From: Lineus longissimus
Taxonomy: Eukaryota; Nemertea; Pilidiophora; Heteronemertea; Lineidae
Assembly (NCBI RefSeq): GCF_910592395.1
Contig: NC_088310.1
Location: 21,399,501 to 21,459,500 of the forward strand
Direction: 5' to 3'
Length of the DNA stretch: 60,000 nucleotides
Both the position numbers and the translations under genes were made by a program. Shown here one piece after another: positions 38,479 to 53,400 of the stretch. How positions within the stretch are numbered: position 1 is the stretch's first letter; each line of letters starts with the position of its first letter. The notes below the pieces were generated by a model. It was not told the DNA's origin. It did not search any database and saw only the letters and a program-made list of their open reading frames with translations.

Positions 38479-41400
38479 GTAAGATCATTTTGTTTCTATA
38501 TAACTTCTGTATTATCTCACTGCATTGATCTGTTGACTTTCATCAGTGCTGCTTTCACTTATAATTAGAGAAGGGCCTCTTTCATGTTGTATCATCTGTC
38601 AGCCATAAAATTCAGGCTTAGTATCAAACTGGTTGTTACATTTGATATGTTTATTTGAAGAATATGTGAGATATTACCCCTGGGTTCAAAAGTTCTGTGA
38701 AATATGTTAGTGCAAATTATCACTGGAGAATTGTTTTTAGAATCATAAACCAGAAATTTTTCTAATTTAATGAACATGATGCGTGTCATTGTCCTCGGCA
38801 TCTTTGCTCCTGACTGAATTCTGACAGACGGATTGCACAGTTGCAGACAAGATATATCATAATTCGGTCAGAAGGAATCTGTCAGTATCTTGGAAGAATG
38901 GGCCACCCATTAAAGTGACGTATTGACACAACCTATCGCTACCTAGGCTATTGTTGCGTTTTGTCTTAAAAGTTGAATGATTTAGTAATAACACTGTGTT
39001 TTGTATTTCGCAGTTCTTGAAGGTTTCAAGTTTATCATTTTATTACCCGGAAAGTAGCTCTCAGCTTTATCATGGGTGATTGGCAGTTCATGACGAGACA
39101 AGACAAAAGGAAATATTTAGTTCATGTATTCAGTCCGATTGTTATTTTGAAATCTTAGGAAAAACCATGATCTCTACTTTAATAGAATAATGTAATCTGG
39201 CATAAAATATTTTTGTTAGGTTGGCATGGGTAGGTGGCTGAACCAGCCATGGGGTCATGCAGGTCCTATAAGATGGGCTACTTGGGGTTAGGCTCAACAG
39301 GTCAGACCCATGAACTAGGGTGTGTTGACTACCAGTGCCGTCTCAAGTGTGGTAAAATATCCTGGTCCGAGATATCAAGGGTTTGACAGCCTCGTATTGT
39401 CCAGCTTTCAACATCTAGGTTTTGCAAAATATTTGTTCAGGGTGATAAATGTCCTGTACATATCGATTTGTCTGGCATGTCCCCTGGACGCTAGGTCATG
39501 TCATAGGAAAAGTGCAGCCCTGGAAATCAGAGTTTGCTTTGTTCAACATCCGCTCATGACTGGGCGGATCCAGGAATTTCAGACATATAAGGGAAAAGTG
39601 TGCAAAAGCAAAATGCTTAATAAAGATGTTCTTCTTGAAATCACTGTTACTAGGTTGTCTTAACTCTAAAGTAAAGCCAAAGCTGCTGATACCAAAGGTG
39701 CAAGTTGAAATGTTGACGTCTTCCTCCTTCTTCTGAATGTTTTTCAGAAACTCAAGATACTTTCATTTAAAATCATATCTTTTCATTTAGTCTTATGGAA
39801 TGAAAGTCTTTATTACTGACCTCAACTATATACACACTTAAAGTTTGTTTTAATTTAGTAATAAGATTATAGCATTGTTTTTTGCTTTCTCCAGGTTGAT
39901 CCGAGTTTTCTGTGAATTTCTTGGAAACTATCAAAATGATCAAAGTCACAACAAAAAGCAGGGTATTGGTCCTTCGGAAAGTGAGACAGGTTTGACATGA
40001 GCGAAAATCATTTGTGTATTGTCTCAATATTGACAGCGCATTGTCAACAACATATTTGTTGATTTAACCCTGTCAAGGATATTTGGGCTGTCACCTGTAA
40101 AATACCCTGTGACAAACAGGATCTAGTCTGAGAACAGTCCGAATACTACCACCTGATAATACAGGGCTCACAGTTGATTTAAACAACGCTTGACAAAGTG
40201 ATTAATAATCTTTGATATCCTTTCTCTAATGGGATTAGTGACAGTGGTGTCTTATCATCATGTATAGGCATATAGATTGTTCTAAGTGCTGTTTAAACAT
40301 TATCCTGGTGTGGTATTCTGAGTTGACAATGAAGTAAGCCTATACTTTTAGGACCTTAAATCAGAACCACGATTGGCAGAAGTTGAAACAAAATTTCCAT
40401 CTGGTTACGCGTGCATATCCCAGCATCTTCTACTGCACTCATTTTAATATGTGCATGGGTGTCAGGATACAAAAACTTCTGCCAACCGTGGTCCTCCTGA
40501 CCACAATTTGACAATCCTTGGCAAACAACCAGCAGTCCACACTTGTGTGATATAATAGGAAATAAAATATCTGAACGTAATTGCTCTGTCATTTCCTGTT
40601 ATCTGTCATCATATATCAGAAAAATACGATATCAATTATCAGAATGGGGCTGATCTGTTGTTCATTGAAAATCATTACATTTTTATTTGTGAATAGAATA
40701 TGTGCAAATCCGGGTTGAAAGCACCCACATTGAGCATATGTCATTCAATCTAATCACACCCAGTGTGAACCTTGTTAAACATATTTTGATTTCAATGCCA
40801 GTAGGAAAGATATGAAAAGATGAACTCAGTTGATTATTTTCGGAGTTCCATCCCACTCTTTCTTGGCCAGATGTGCTGTAGAGTGTAGACTTCTCTCATG
40901 ACAAATACAGCCAACTTGGTTTGAAGGCTAAGGACATGAATATCGATTCACAACAATGACGTTGATTTGAAAAGTTATTCGGAAGATATATCTGACTGTC
41001 CTGCAATATCAGGCAGAGGACAGTATCGTTCGACATAAATTCCCCCCCCCCACTAATCTTCCAAAGGATTCATAACCCCGCTAGGAAGTCCTCGATAACC
41101 AATGATTCTGCACAACAACAAATGTCACCTGTCACAATCAAGTGGCCAAGTGACTTTTTCCTTGATCTTTGGTACTCCTCTTGGTGGGGCTGTTGCTACT
41201 TTCGGTGGTCACTCATATTCTGTGAGATGAGACCTCCTGCCCTGTTAAAACCAAGCCCACAGTGCTGCTGGCATATATGTGCATGTCATGGGTGTTGCAT
41301 GACAGACTATGGAGACCCACTTCCTCCAACCCTTCTCCAGACTGACCCTGGCAAGAAAGCTGCTGTTGAAACACGACTATCAAATTCTCAGCATTTTATC

Positions 41401-44400
41401 AAAGACCACCATGGCATTTCGTCCATTTAATTCAATTAAGTGTCCTTGACATTTGAGAGTATATGCACCTAGCCTTTTTCAGTGAACTCATGTGTCACTG
41501 ATAGTCATCTGAAGTATTATAGGCACAGATCTTTATCAATGTGCTCAAAAGACGGTTATGCTTTTTGTTCGGGGTGACTAGTATCAAAATGTAGCCGGAT
41601 CTCCTATCATATAAAGGTTGAATATCGTGGGAGGGGGTACGAGTTTATTTATGCTGATCAAGAAGGTTATTGTACTCTTTCAATATTCTTGGCCCACCAG
41701 ACAATCGCTGGCCAGATTGGCGTGTGAGCTGTTGAATTTGATTGGCTGGTGCTAGTCAATGGAGGTCTAGAAAGGAGGTCCTGATTAAACTTATGGCTGT
41801 TGCTTTAGTTGAACTTACCCCAACAAGAAGAGTTGGAGTGGTGTTGTGGTGTTGTTTTCATGAACTACATGCAGTGGGGGTCATCTTTGTTGGGTATGGA
41901 ATGTTGCCTTGGAAATGGTCATTGCCATTTTGCTTGTCGCCTCTCCAACTTCTGTAACTCAGTTATTTCCTCGTATTTCTTTGTGGGATTTAGGATTATA
42001 AATTTGTGAGGGTGGGGGTCATTTTGTTCACCAGGGGGGTCTTCATGGCTGTCCAACCGGTCGTTAGCCAGTCTGGTTGTTGACCATGGTTGGCTGGAGT
42101 CAGCTGTGACGAACATGATCTAATTTGAAGAGGGCTGTTCCATTTGAATTGGATGTTCCATAATATATATACCCCGTGCCTATTTGCTTTTTGCTTTCAT
42201 TTCCGGAAGACGTTTGGAAAGAAAATGTCCCAATAAATTATCCTGTGAAGACTTTGTTTGTCTTAATACTTTTTGGTGACGTATTTGTCTGGAAAAATCT
42301 TTGTGTATTGTTGTCCAATATTTGCATACTGCAGTGGGGGTGCAGTCATTTACTGTACAAGTCCATAACATTGTTGGTGGATTTAAATGGTGTGCGGGTT
42401 GGCACAAGTCATTAGAGTGTTAAGGCAATTGGACAGGAAATGTGTGACTAAGCCATGTGGAACTGTTATGGTCACTTTTGTGGTGTCTGAATGATTGGAG
42501 TATACGATCATGATGTTGAATGGGATACTGATGGACGCGAAGCTGATGGACGGAGAGACAGAGCCAGAGACGCTAGAGGATATGCTCTCTGTAAGTAGTC
42601 TAGGTGTCCTTCATCACTTGTTTAAATTCTTATAGGGGGTCCTTTTTCAGCTTGGATTGCAGATATGCTCATCAATATCTTACCGGTAGTGTTAGAAAAA
42701 CTTCGGTGGAAACAGTTGAAGAGTACAGACTTCTCAGTCCTGACAATCAAAAACTCCTCCTGAATTGTTTTGACTACTAACCAATGTTGCCTTATTGATT
42801 AGGTAACAATGTGCTAATATTCGAGATGCTATTTTCAGTTTAGGATGTAAAATATCAGATGATTACATGGGCTGCATCATTACTACAAGTAGTATTAAGC
42901 AACATATTGTCTTTATCTTGGCAGCAAGGCATTACCCCGGTAATAAGAAAGCACTTTCAGTGGTTGTTTTAGAGTAAAGTCCAATATTTTAATTGCATAA
43001 TTATTGAGGTATGTAGGTTATGTTGGTCTTTTAAATTGAATTTCCTTCATTATGGTTAACCTTCTCTCTCTACAGTGTCTCAGAAATTTTGTAATTGTTA
43101 TTGTAAGGGACCTTTGGGCCAATGAAGTTTGTAATCTGCTGCAAGGAAACAATTTTAAAGGATGACTTGAAGTTTGACAGAAAAGATTCAGTGTCAACCC
43201 AATCACCTTAATGACACGGCCAACCAGATTCTAAGTAAACCATTTGACTGTAGTCATTATGGTCTCTTCTCATATTGATGGTATTTTAATGAAAGTATAT
43301 GATTACACTGGCACAATTCATGAAATCAAAGGGGAAAAATTTCCGTTGATGGTTCCATTTTCTAATTGACACAGTTGACACTACTTGACATTTAATTGCA
43401 TGGTTATTGATGATCAATTTAGATTTAGAGCAAACTCTGTGATATTGCTTTTGGAGGGGCAATGTGCAAACCAGTTGCTCTTGCAATACACTTCAACTGG
43501 GTACTTTGACACTTCTGGTATGTCTATGCACCATTAAATAGCGTGATAACTATATTTGTTTGATTTAAAGCCATAATACTGGGTCCCTGCAATTGTGGAT
43601 GAATATTAGGCAGGTTCAAGAGCCAATGCATTGCAACATTGTCCATCCCCCAGCTTGCTCCGAAATTGTATACTCTGTCTGCAGGATTGTCTGGCCAATG
43701 CACAATGGAAAATGGTGTTTTGACAGCCCAGGCTGATACTGATACAATGATATTCAATTCTAACATGGTGTATTCATCCACTGATAGTTTTGCTGACAAA
43801 GTCAGCTTTCTCATGAATGACAATAGAATGTGATTGTCATTCAGCACTTGTTCAACGTGCTGTATGAGATGTGTGATCCATCACAGAGTTACTGAGTGTC
43901 AATCGTCCCAGTGGCATTGTCACAGATGGCAGATTTGACAGTGAAGAAGAATACTAAAATTGTAATCATTTTAGATTTTGTACACCTGCAATGCTCAAAA
44001 TTTTACTATTATTTTAGGAAAAACAACGACTAATCTTTAAAACATTTCGTTGAACAGAAATGCCAATCCTTTGCGGCTTGAACATGAATAAATTTCTCAG
44101 TGCATTCCAAAAAATAACTCCAACTAAATCAGTAGGTTGAATTGAAGGAATTCTTTCCCAATGTTGATCCTTTCATGATTTAGCCTTTGACATCGGAGTA
44201 AGTCAAGTTTACAAGCCCCAAATTGGGCCCGTGTTTGTAAAGCTAGGCTTCAAAATGTCAAAAATGTGTCCTAACATTACGTATGACTTCCCCATGTGCT
44301 GTGTTACCGTTGATTTGATAAGATTCTCTAACTTGTCTACTTTCCACTGTGGGGTCTATTTTACTGATTTCTTTGATGTGGAGGCTTTGAAGCTAAGTAG

Positions 44401-47400
44401 TTAAGTATATTTCACAAGAGAGTTCACATTTTTCAATGAAATAAGGTAGTTTTTTCTCTATAAAGAGTTGCGGATTGGGGTGTGGATTGGTTCTGATTTC
44501 TGAAAAACTGGTTATCATATTGATTTAGGCTCTCAACATGCATGCATATTAAGGTCCTCAAGTTCTTGTGAACCCTTTCTTTGTTTCAATAATCAACAAT
44601 ATTAGGTACCAATGACATGCTTGTTCCATGGTCATTACATCAAACAATCAAACTTTACCTGACCGTCAGGAACAAATGCCAAATATTTCCTTTTCGGATA
44701 TTTACCCACAAAAGTATATGTTTTTAGTCGCTTCTGCATTCTGAGCTCTTGATTGGGCACTTTACCACCTGCTGTTTAATTGATGTTCTTAATGAGCTCA
44801 TTAAGCTGTGGTAGACCAATACCAGGTTAGTGTTTTGTCCAAGGTCCCTTACAATGCCTGTATTCTTGGAATATTTATGGCTAATCAGGACCCCTATTCT
44901 TGGTTGAAATAATGTGATTAATTTACCATGATGATATTTATTCATGACCTTTTTGGGCGGAAATGTGGGATAAAGGACCCCAGAACCTTGCTGTGGGTGA
45001 TTAGAGTGGAGACTTAGTTTTCTGCCTATACCCCTGTGGCAATATGGATATTAGAAAACCTGTTAAGTCTTTAGACATGTTTAGGGTCTTTGTCACGAAA
45101 CTGTTCTGGTCATCCCCAATTCTCAAAAGACCAACCCATAAATTCCTTCTGTTTTGGTTGTAATCGACCTTCAGAATCAAAATTTTCTGGCATTTCCAAT
45201 TGTGAAATGATATGATATACGATAAGGAATATGAAATAGAATATGGGTGTCAAGTATTATAATAGATTCTCAATTGACAGGAGAATATGCACTAAGGTCA
45301 CTCTATAAACTGCTCATTCCTCTAGTTGTCTTTCCTGACCCATTTCAAATAAAAGAACTCGTTGGATAGGGGGCACGATTCCAGGAACTAGGATTGTTCA
45401 CTTATCATCAGCGATTTTTTGTATTCTAATATTATTATCAGAGTTGATAAAGTTCATATAAAGTTTTCTCTTCCATTTTTTTTTCCTCTAATGTCTTTGC
45501 TTAGTGGTGTTGATGTTATAAACCCACTCAATTCTATGTATCGAATAAGGTAGGGAATCAAATGAAATGGCCAGGGCCATTGTGCTCACCTCATGTGGAG
45601 GAAAGATGGATAAAGAGCATGGTATTGTGTCATGTAGTGTTAGGTTTGATGTAGGTCCAAGCAATTACAATTTCCCCAAAATGGCCAATTTACAGTACAT
45701 TCGACCTCTGTGACCTTGAAAAGTAGGTCAAATCAAAGAAGACCCGGGTGACACATTGAATGGTTGTTAGAATCAGATGTACCTATGATATAAAATTGGT
45801 GCCAATCGGGCAAGTCATTACTAGGAATAATGGCATTTTGAAGAATTTCGGATTTGGCCCCCTCCCTGGAGGCCAAACGGCAAATCAGATCGCACCAAAC
45901 TTCGGTACCTGAGATCACCTGACCAAGGGGTACATGTGTACTTAATTTGTGATCAATAGTCATTGCAGTTAAGAAACGTGCCATAGTTACGGCCTGGCGG
46001 CCAATTTACACCATTTGACCTCTGTGACCTTGAAAAGGAGGTCAAATCAAAAACCCGGAGGATATATGATGCACCTTTGCTAGAAGTACCTACCATATTT
46101 TTTTCAAAATTTCCCGACTACTATTAAGGGAGATATTGCATATTTTCACTTTTAACGTTTGGCCCCCTGGTGGCCAAACCATGAAACGAATCGGACCGAA
46201 ACTTGGTCTCCAAGGTGTCATTACATAAGGGTACATGTGTACCAAGTTTCAACTCAATAGCTCTAACAGTTACGAAACGTGCCCTGCTAACGGACGACGA
46301 CGACGACGGACGACGGACGCCACGGTATGGGATAAGCTCACCTCCGCTAAGAGGTGAGCTAAAAAGGATGAGTCCTGAGACCAAGACCAGTTCAGTTGAC
46401 CAAACGATACGCTTGTGCTCAATTCCTGCTGTTTATCATGTTCAATTTAACTCTGCAATGAGGGATTGGCAGAGTTTCATAAAGTTGCACAGTATTGGTC
46501 AAAAGGTTGTCAGATTGTTAGGGTTGTTTTCACTGTGTTGGTGTAGTGCCATAAGCTTGCAAACATGTATTGCAGTCAATTGGCAAACCTTACTGTCATT
46601 TAGCAATATCATTATCGGCACATTAGTTCAACCTGGTAGATTTAGCCCGTGTCAAGCAAGAGAAGGCCATTTTGGGAAGATTTTGTCACTATTTTACCAT
46701 GAATTATGAATAACTAGTTTAAGTAGGGAAGACCCACATGTTCAGATTAAAGGTTAAAAAGTCAAATGGCTTGTTGGCGTCAAACCTTCTCTTAATGCAA
46801 GATGATGATTTAAGCCTCCCAGAGTTTGGTCGATTTTGTTTCAAAACGCCTTTGATTGCAGATGGGGATAGGGGAACCAGTACGCATCGATCCCTAAAAA
46901 TTGGGGGGGGTTATACTCAGAGTGGCCAGATGCAAGTGCGGCAGATGGCCAGAGTCTAGTTGACTCTTTATCAACAAGTGGTGTTACGATAACCCTGCTA
47001 TCTCGATCATCCCTGGAACTGTCAGTCTGGAATGACACTAATGAGAAGTATCATTTGGAAATACAAAATGCCATTAAACAATCACTCATATCAGTTACTA
47101 GTACACAAACCTTCTCAATAAATACACTTAAAGGCTACTCAGAGATAACCAATGTTGTAATCTTGACACTGGAAATGACCCTTCAAGACACTCAAGGTGA
47201 AAATATTTGGGAGCGGACATGGGTAACAATGTCACAGGGAAAGTCAGGTCAAACAACTAAGGTTAGGTTGTACAAAGGAATGGTATTGCCGTAAATTATT
47301 TCTCTCTATTTGAATTTAACGGTCAATGCGAAAATTGTGAATTTAAGTTTGCAAAACAATATTTAAATGACTAATCACTACTTGAGATGTGATTGAGCAT

Positions 47401-50400
47401 GTCGTTGAGGTTCACGTATGTGTTTCATCCGTGCTTAGTTACTGGTGAATCAGAAATAATGCAGGGACAAGGCTTTGGAATAAGGAGTTGCACCATGTCG
47501 TTGAGGTTCACGTATGTGTTTCATCCGTGCTTAGTTACTGGTGAATCAGAAATAATGCAGGGACAAGGCTTTGGAATAAGGAGTTGCACCAAAGAACAAG
47601 CCGGTATCAGAAAATTCGGAGGGATCTGCACCGCTGACCTCCCATAGCAAAGGTTTTGGCAGTACGGGAATTTAAGATTGATGAAGGAGGCTGAAGAAGT
47701 GAAACCGTCTCATCGCATTAAAAAAGTATCAAGAAACTGTATTTTCTTTTGAAGCAGACTGTTACTGTATGTCATTCATAAGCAATGCATTTATCTGAAT
47801 GTGCTTGGCGATCAGAAATCATGATCACACAGACATAGGTCGCGATCATCATCTCTAATTTTGATCAACCAAATCAACATCGCACTTAAAACGCTACCAG
47901 ATGACTTACAGGTCATGATAGGCAATTTAAGCCAATTATTTACTTTACTTATTGTTCGTATTCAGACTAATGATACTGTAAACAATATATATTTGTGATA
48001 AAAAAATGAGGACATCCAGACCACTTTGTGTTGTGAAATGACAGCTTTCAATCATTCTGTTTGACCAAAGTTGTCTTTTTGAAGCTCTCTTATTGACCCT
48101 ACTTTGACAATCATCACGACCCTAATCTCAAAGCTATCGTCTTTAACGTCAAATCATCATGATCTGTGACGTCAAATCATCCTGATCAATATCTTGAGTG
48201 ACCTGACAAGTGTTTGACCAATGCAGTGGTCTCCTGTAGGGACGGAATTCTGTTATTCCTTTCAAGTACCATAGACTTATGTGTAGCTTTGCTTATAGAG
48301 TTTTGGTCACTCAAATGAGCATTATGGTGTTTTTTAAATCCTTTTTGCTCTCTGTTCCAGTGAGTCATTTTCATGGCCCCCAACGGTGTTAAACTAAAGC
48401 TCTATTAAAGGAACTATGTGATTGATCACGCCTGCTATCAATACCGGGTGGTTGTATCATTGAATGGGAGCTACCTTAATTGTCCCTTTAAGTAAAATAT
48501 TGTTATCATTTTGTCACACATGATGGTTAGGTTTATTAGATTAGCTGCGTGGTCAGTATTTGCATCAGATAATGAACTATGTTCAAACAGACCCATTAAA
48601 TCTAATATTTTCTGGGAAATCCTGGAACATATTGTCAAACAACAGCTGTCAAAAAGCCATGGATAAAACCTCCATCTATTGCAGGTGTGAATACACTAGT
48701 TTCACAGATCTAAGGCTTGTTCTAATAATTCAGTTGTAGCTCGATGTACATGTACATTTAGCACTTGGTCCTTTGGTGCCATCAAATTTGTTGGCAACCT
48801 TAATTTCCAATGATCATTATGTCGCCCACTTTGGCTGACCTTAGATTAGTGAAACTAGAGTATGTCAATGTATTGTTGTATATCGTGGTTTTTCTGACAT
48901 GTTTCTGTCTGAAGACCAAGTCCAAACATACTTGCAGACCAGACGTGTGACAAACAGTGCAAGGGTCACAATGTATCACGGAAATAACTGACATTCCACA
49001 AGTTTTTCCTGGTACACCCATTGTCAAAACTTGTTGTAATACCCTGATCGGCTGGCAATTTTGAGCATAAATACTGCATTCAGTGGGACATAATCACCAT
49101 GATCATGGTGCAAGATTAGGCTGTTTCGGAGTGATTTATTCTGATGTTATAAAGTGATAGACATGAAAAGACAGACAAATGGTGCACATGTATAAGAGCC
49201 AACTTTTTTTGATTTCAGTGAAGTTCACCTCTAAGAGTATCTCTCAACTGTTGTCATGGAAACATTTGTACTATTTATTCTGAGAAACTAAAAAAAAAGG
49301 TTTTTTACATCGCTTTCTTTAGAGAACTCTCTCCAAGTCTGTAACTAAACATGAGTGTGTTTGGTGAAATAACAGTGTAATTCTTCAAGTGCTGTGATTG
49401 AACGTCTTGCGTTATCTTCTCAATATTTATTCAAAATATTGCAGAATGAGTGATGATCTTTTTACTTGATCTGGTATTTTACATGTTTTTTGTTAAATCC
49501 TATTGCTGGAGTTGAAAGTTTAAATACAACCAACCTTATGATGTCCGATTGCTAAAATTTAAACCCTTTCTCTAATGACATCTTTTGCTCTCTTGTACTT
49601 TCAGTTGCTGAACAGTATTGCAGATGACCTTGACTTTTTGCTCAATGACCTTTATAAGAATCCCCCATTTGGAAGCCAAGAAGGTCAGACTGCTGGCTCA
49701 TCACAAATTGATCACAGGTTAGTATTAAGCCTGAAGAAGGATTCAGTAGCACGCATTACTGCCAGCCATCACAAAGTTCTAGATTGTCATCTAGGATGCA
49801 TCAGAAAATGTACACATTAAAAACAGTATGTTTATGACGGCCATCAAAATTGGCCCTCCTCCATATTTACACTTGTGTATCGGGTATCACTCTATCAGTC
49901 TTGATTGTGATTATCAGGATAGTTTGGTCATATAAGCCCCAGACAATAAGATCTCACAATTTCAGACAGTAGCCGCACTTACACCACCTGAAAATGGACC
50001 ACCAATCTTGGTTCGGGAACCAATGCCGCACCATCGAAAATCCACCAAGCGCTTACACCAGCGCTGCAGCTAGTTATAAAATCCGGCTACAGATGGCGCG
50101 CAAACAATAAATTGCATGCGCAGAAAGCGCCATTTCGAAAGCGCCGCCTGGAGCCGAACCATCTAACTAGCTAATTGCCGATCCATTTGCGCGTACACCA
50201 CGACAAAGCCGAGCTTTTAACAAGCCGGGCGATTTTGGACCATCAAGCTTGGTGGGACAAATTCGCTCGGCAATTTGTATCGGCAATGGATTGCCGAACC
50301 AATTTGTCGCGGCAATGTGGTGGTGTAAGTGCAATTGGTCCACCAATATTTCGTGGTGTAAGCGCAGCTTATATCTCATGTTTATACCTTGCATGATATA

Positions 50401-53400
50401 AACGATGGCCATGTTTGGTGAGTCCACCCCCAGGGTGTCCTCAGTCCTGCCCTTGCACGTGCATTGGCTAAACAGCTAGTGCGATGAAGTATTTGAGACA
50501 AGGTCACAGACACTGTGCACCATTTCATAATAGAGTAATTTAGAGCCCTTATAAAATGTGAATTCTCGTTTATTTGCAGTTATCGATGTCAAGTTGCAAG
50601 GCATTGCATAAACTTGGCCTGGCAATGACCATTGATAGTTTGGCTTTGCGATGTTCCGACAGTTTTTATGAAAATAGCTAAGCGTGGAGAGCGGCTTAAA
50701 AACAAATTTGTTAACTTTTATTTTCGGCGATATTACAGTATCGACCCCTTGACCTCTGCTCTTTGCTCGCAAGCTGGAATTTTTCTTGTGTCGCGGCAAC
50801 AATGAAGGGCAATTTGAAAGTGGTCGAAACAGTTTGGTTGTGTAAGCTAACATGCCATTTCTAATTGTCTGTCATTAGAGACAATCGGTCTACATCTGCA
50901 TAACAGAACATTGGAATCCAGTTCTATAAATGAATGTCGGCCTTCATCATTGGCCTGATGAGTGACATGAGTGAGTGAATAGGAATCTTCCTCATGATCA
51001 AATGTCCAATGCAGTCCTGGTGTAAAGCTCTGTTGAGTCATTCCAATTAATGCTAAAATTGACCTTAGTCGTTTGATTTCCTGAGGAAGTGGACTTGCGC
51101 AGAGTTGTTTCAAGTCATTAACAAACAACTTGAGGAAGTGTTAACAAGTTCCCATGCTATCATCATGATTTGTTTGACCAAAGGGTGCACATTGAATTAA
51201 GGTCTGACATGTTCTGGTTTTCATCCTCTGGAAACTGACTCACAATCAAATGTGCTGTCAGTCTGATTGAACCTAAATTGAGAAATGTCTTGGGCAATTT
51301 TCTATCATTACTTGCAAGTAATGTTTGCATAACAAATATCAGTCTCTAAAAAACATTCAATAGATATCCAACAATTAATTAATGTTGTTGAAACTCAATG
51401 TATCCCCGCTTGTTGCTGACAATGGGTACCCTTCAGGATGCAATTTTGAATATCCCAAGTTATTGCTGATGTATTGCAAACTCTAGTCCCATTGGTAATC
51501 TAGGACACCAGTTTCCTGTTTCTACTCAAGATACACCCTAATGTACCCCCCCCCCCAGCTTCTCGAGAAGTGAATATGTAAAGTGCAGGAGAGGGTAGTG
51601 TTCAATCTATTGACGTTTAGCTTTTTAAAAGATGTCTCTGTCATTTGGACTCGAAACTGTGCTTGTCCTATCAGTGCTTGTGATGCATTGACAAGACCTC
51701 AAAATTGGATTATTTGTCATTGCCCATCCTACCATCAGCAACGGGGCAGCAAACTGCCCCGAGGGCTGGTAACCTAATCTAACCCCTGAGGAAAAATGGG
51801 GCTTAAAAAAGGAGACCAAACAAAGGCTATTTGTCATCTGGTCCCTTACCTGACAAGAGCGAAATGATAATTGGTTTATTTTTAAGTGATGGAAAAAAGC
51901 AAAATGAATTAGAACTTTACCTTGGCCACAAAAGTCGATGTTGCCAATGGTCTTTTAAACGGTATCAAAACTATTTGAGTCAGGATTATTGTAGGTTTGC
52001 GGCCTTAAAGTTGCTGTGTTTGCTGGGCGCTTCAGTGCCTGGCACTTTGGGCAGTTGTAAATAATATGTACTCACTCAATAGAAAATGGTAAAATGTCCT
52101 TTAATGGCCCACTCTACATCACATCATGACAAAGGGCCTAACCAGTCTGACCGCTGGGGGGAGTTCCGTGATTTTGTCTAATGTTATGTTCAGTCTGGAA
52201 TTCTCTAACAGTTTTCTAATTTTCTGTAACTTATTGTAACATAATCAACATGTCCGTGATGAAAATTATAATGTAGTCTTTGGATTATAGATAGGTTGTC
52301 AAACACTGTGTTCTTTAGATGCCAAGTGCGATAAAATTTCTACTGATGCTCAGGTTTTACAGAGATTTTGGACCCTTTTGAATGCATAACAAAAAGTTGG
52401 TGGTTCTATCAACCGTCCAAGCCACCCTTTTATGAAATTCCTTGAAAAACTGTCGGAGCTGATGAGTTTACGGCAAGCCTATAGCTGGTTTACCTGTTAA
52501 GGCAATATGAGGTTGAAAATAACCAATATGCACTGTTTGACTCATGTTTGACTCAAAGGTCTTGCAAGTATACAAATCTCTGAGGTATCCACTCATTTCG
52601 GTTTAAACCCAAACTTTCTCCATGACTAAATGACTTCAAAAGAACAAGCCGGAAATATACCCTAAGTAACCTTTTTATGGTATATATCCCTTGTGAATAT
52701 TTGTGGGTTTATTACTAGGATTTAGGTCTGTTAGACTAGGCCCTTCGACCCTGGATATAATTCCCTCTTACAACCTTTTAGACATGTTTGGATGGTCCTT
52801 GCTAAATTGTCTTGGAGACTTTTCACCAAACAATTTTTGATGTCCAAGGCCCACTTCTCCCTAATCAAATGATTATCCATCAGTTCAGACTTGGTGGTGA
52901 CCTACTTTTTACAGGTAAAAGCTTATCAAGTTGAGAATCTAGCTCAGTGTTTTTCCTTGTCCCACAGGCGATATGTTTTTTATACATGTATCCATGAAGA
53001 ACAAGAAAAAATCCTAAGGAATCATGAGACATGTTTGCTCATTTCCTATCACATGTGTTTTCTTGTTAAATAAGTTCATATGACGTATATGGGAACTTAA
53101 TAGGAATCACGATTGTTTCATATGGACCTATACATAACCACAGAATAGCTGCATGCAACAGGACGGTATTCCTTCATTCCTTTCTTGATCTCTGTGCATC
53201 AGTTTCTGCATTTCATCCTCAATTTTCCGCTCTGGATTAAGCTAGGCAGCGTCCAAATCAGGTTTGTCTCTCTAGATAAAGTTCTCTCGGCAGTTCATCT
53301 TCAGAGATTTCTTCACTGAATTTAGCATGTTCTTTCTTTCCTGTCTCTTCAGGGCTAGTCTTCTGGAGCAGTATGTAGCAGCCGGTGTTGATGATGATGA

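Noticed and set aside
50476-50853. 125-codon minus-strand ORF
   Set aside because: No similarity recognised, antisense in a RIN intron.
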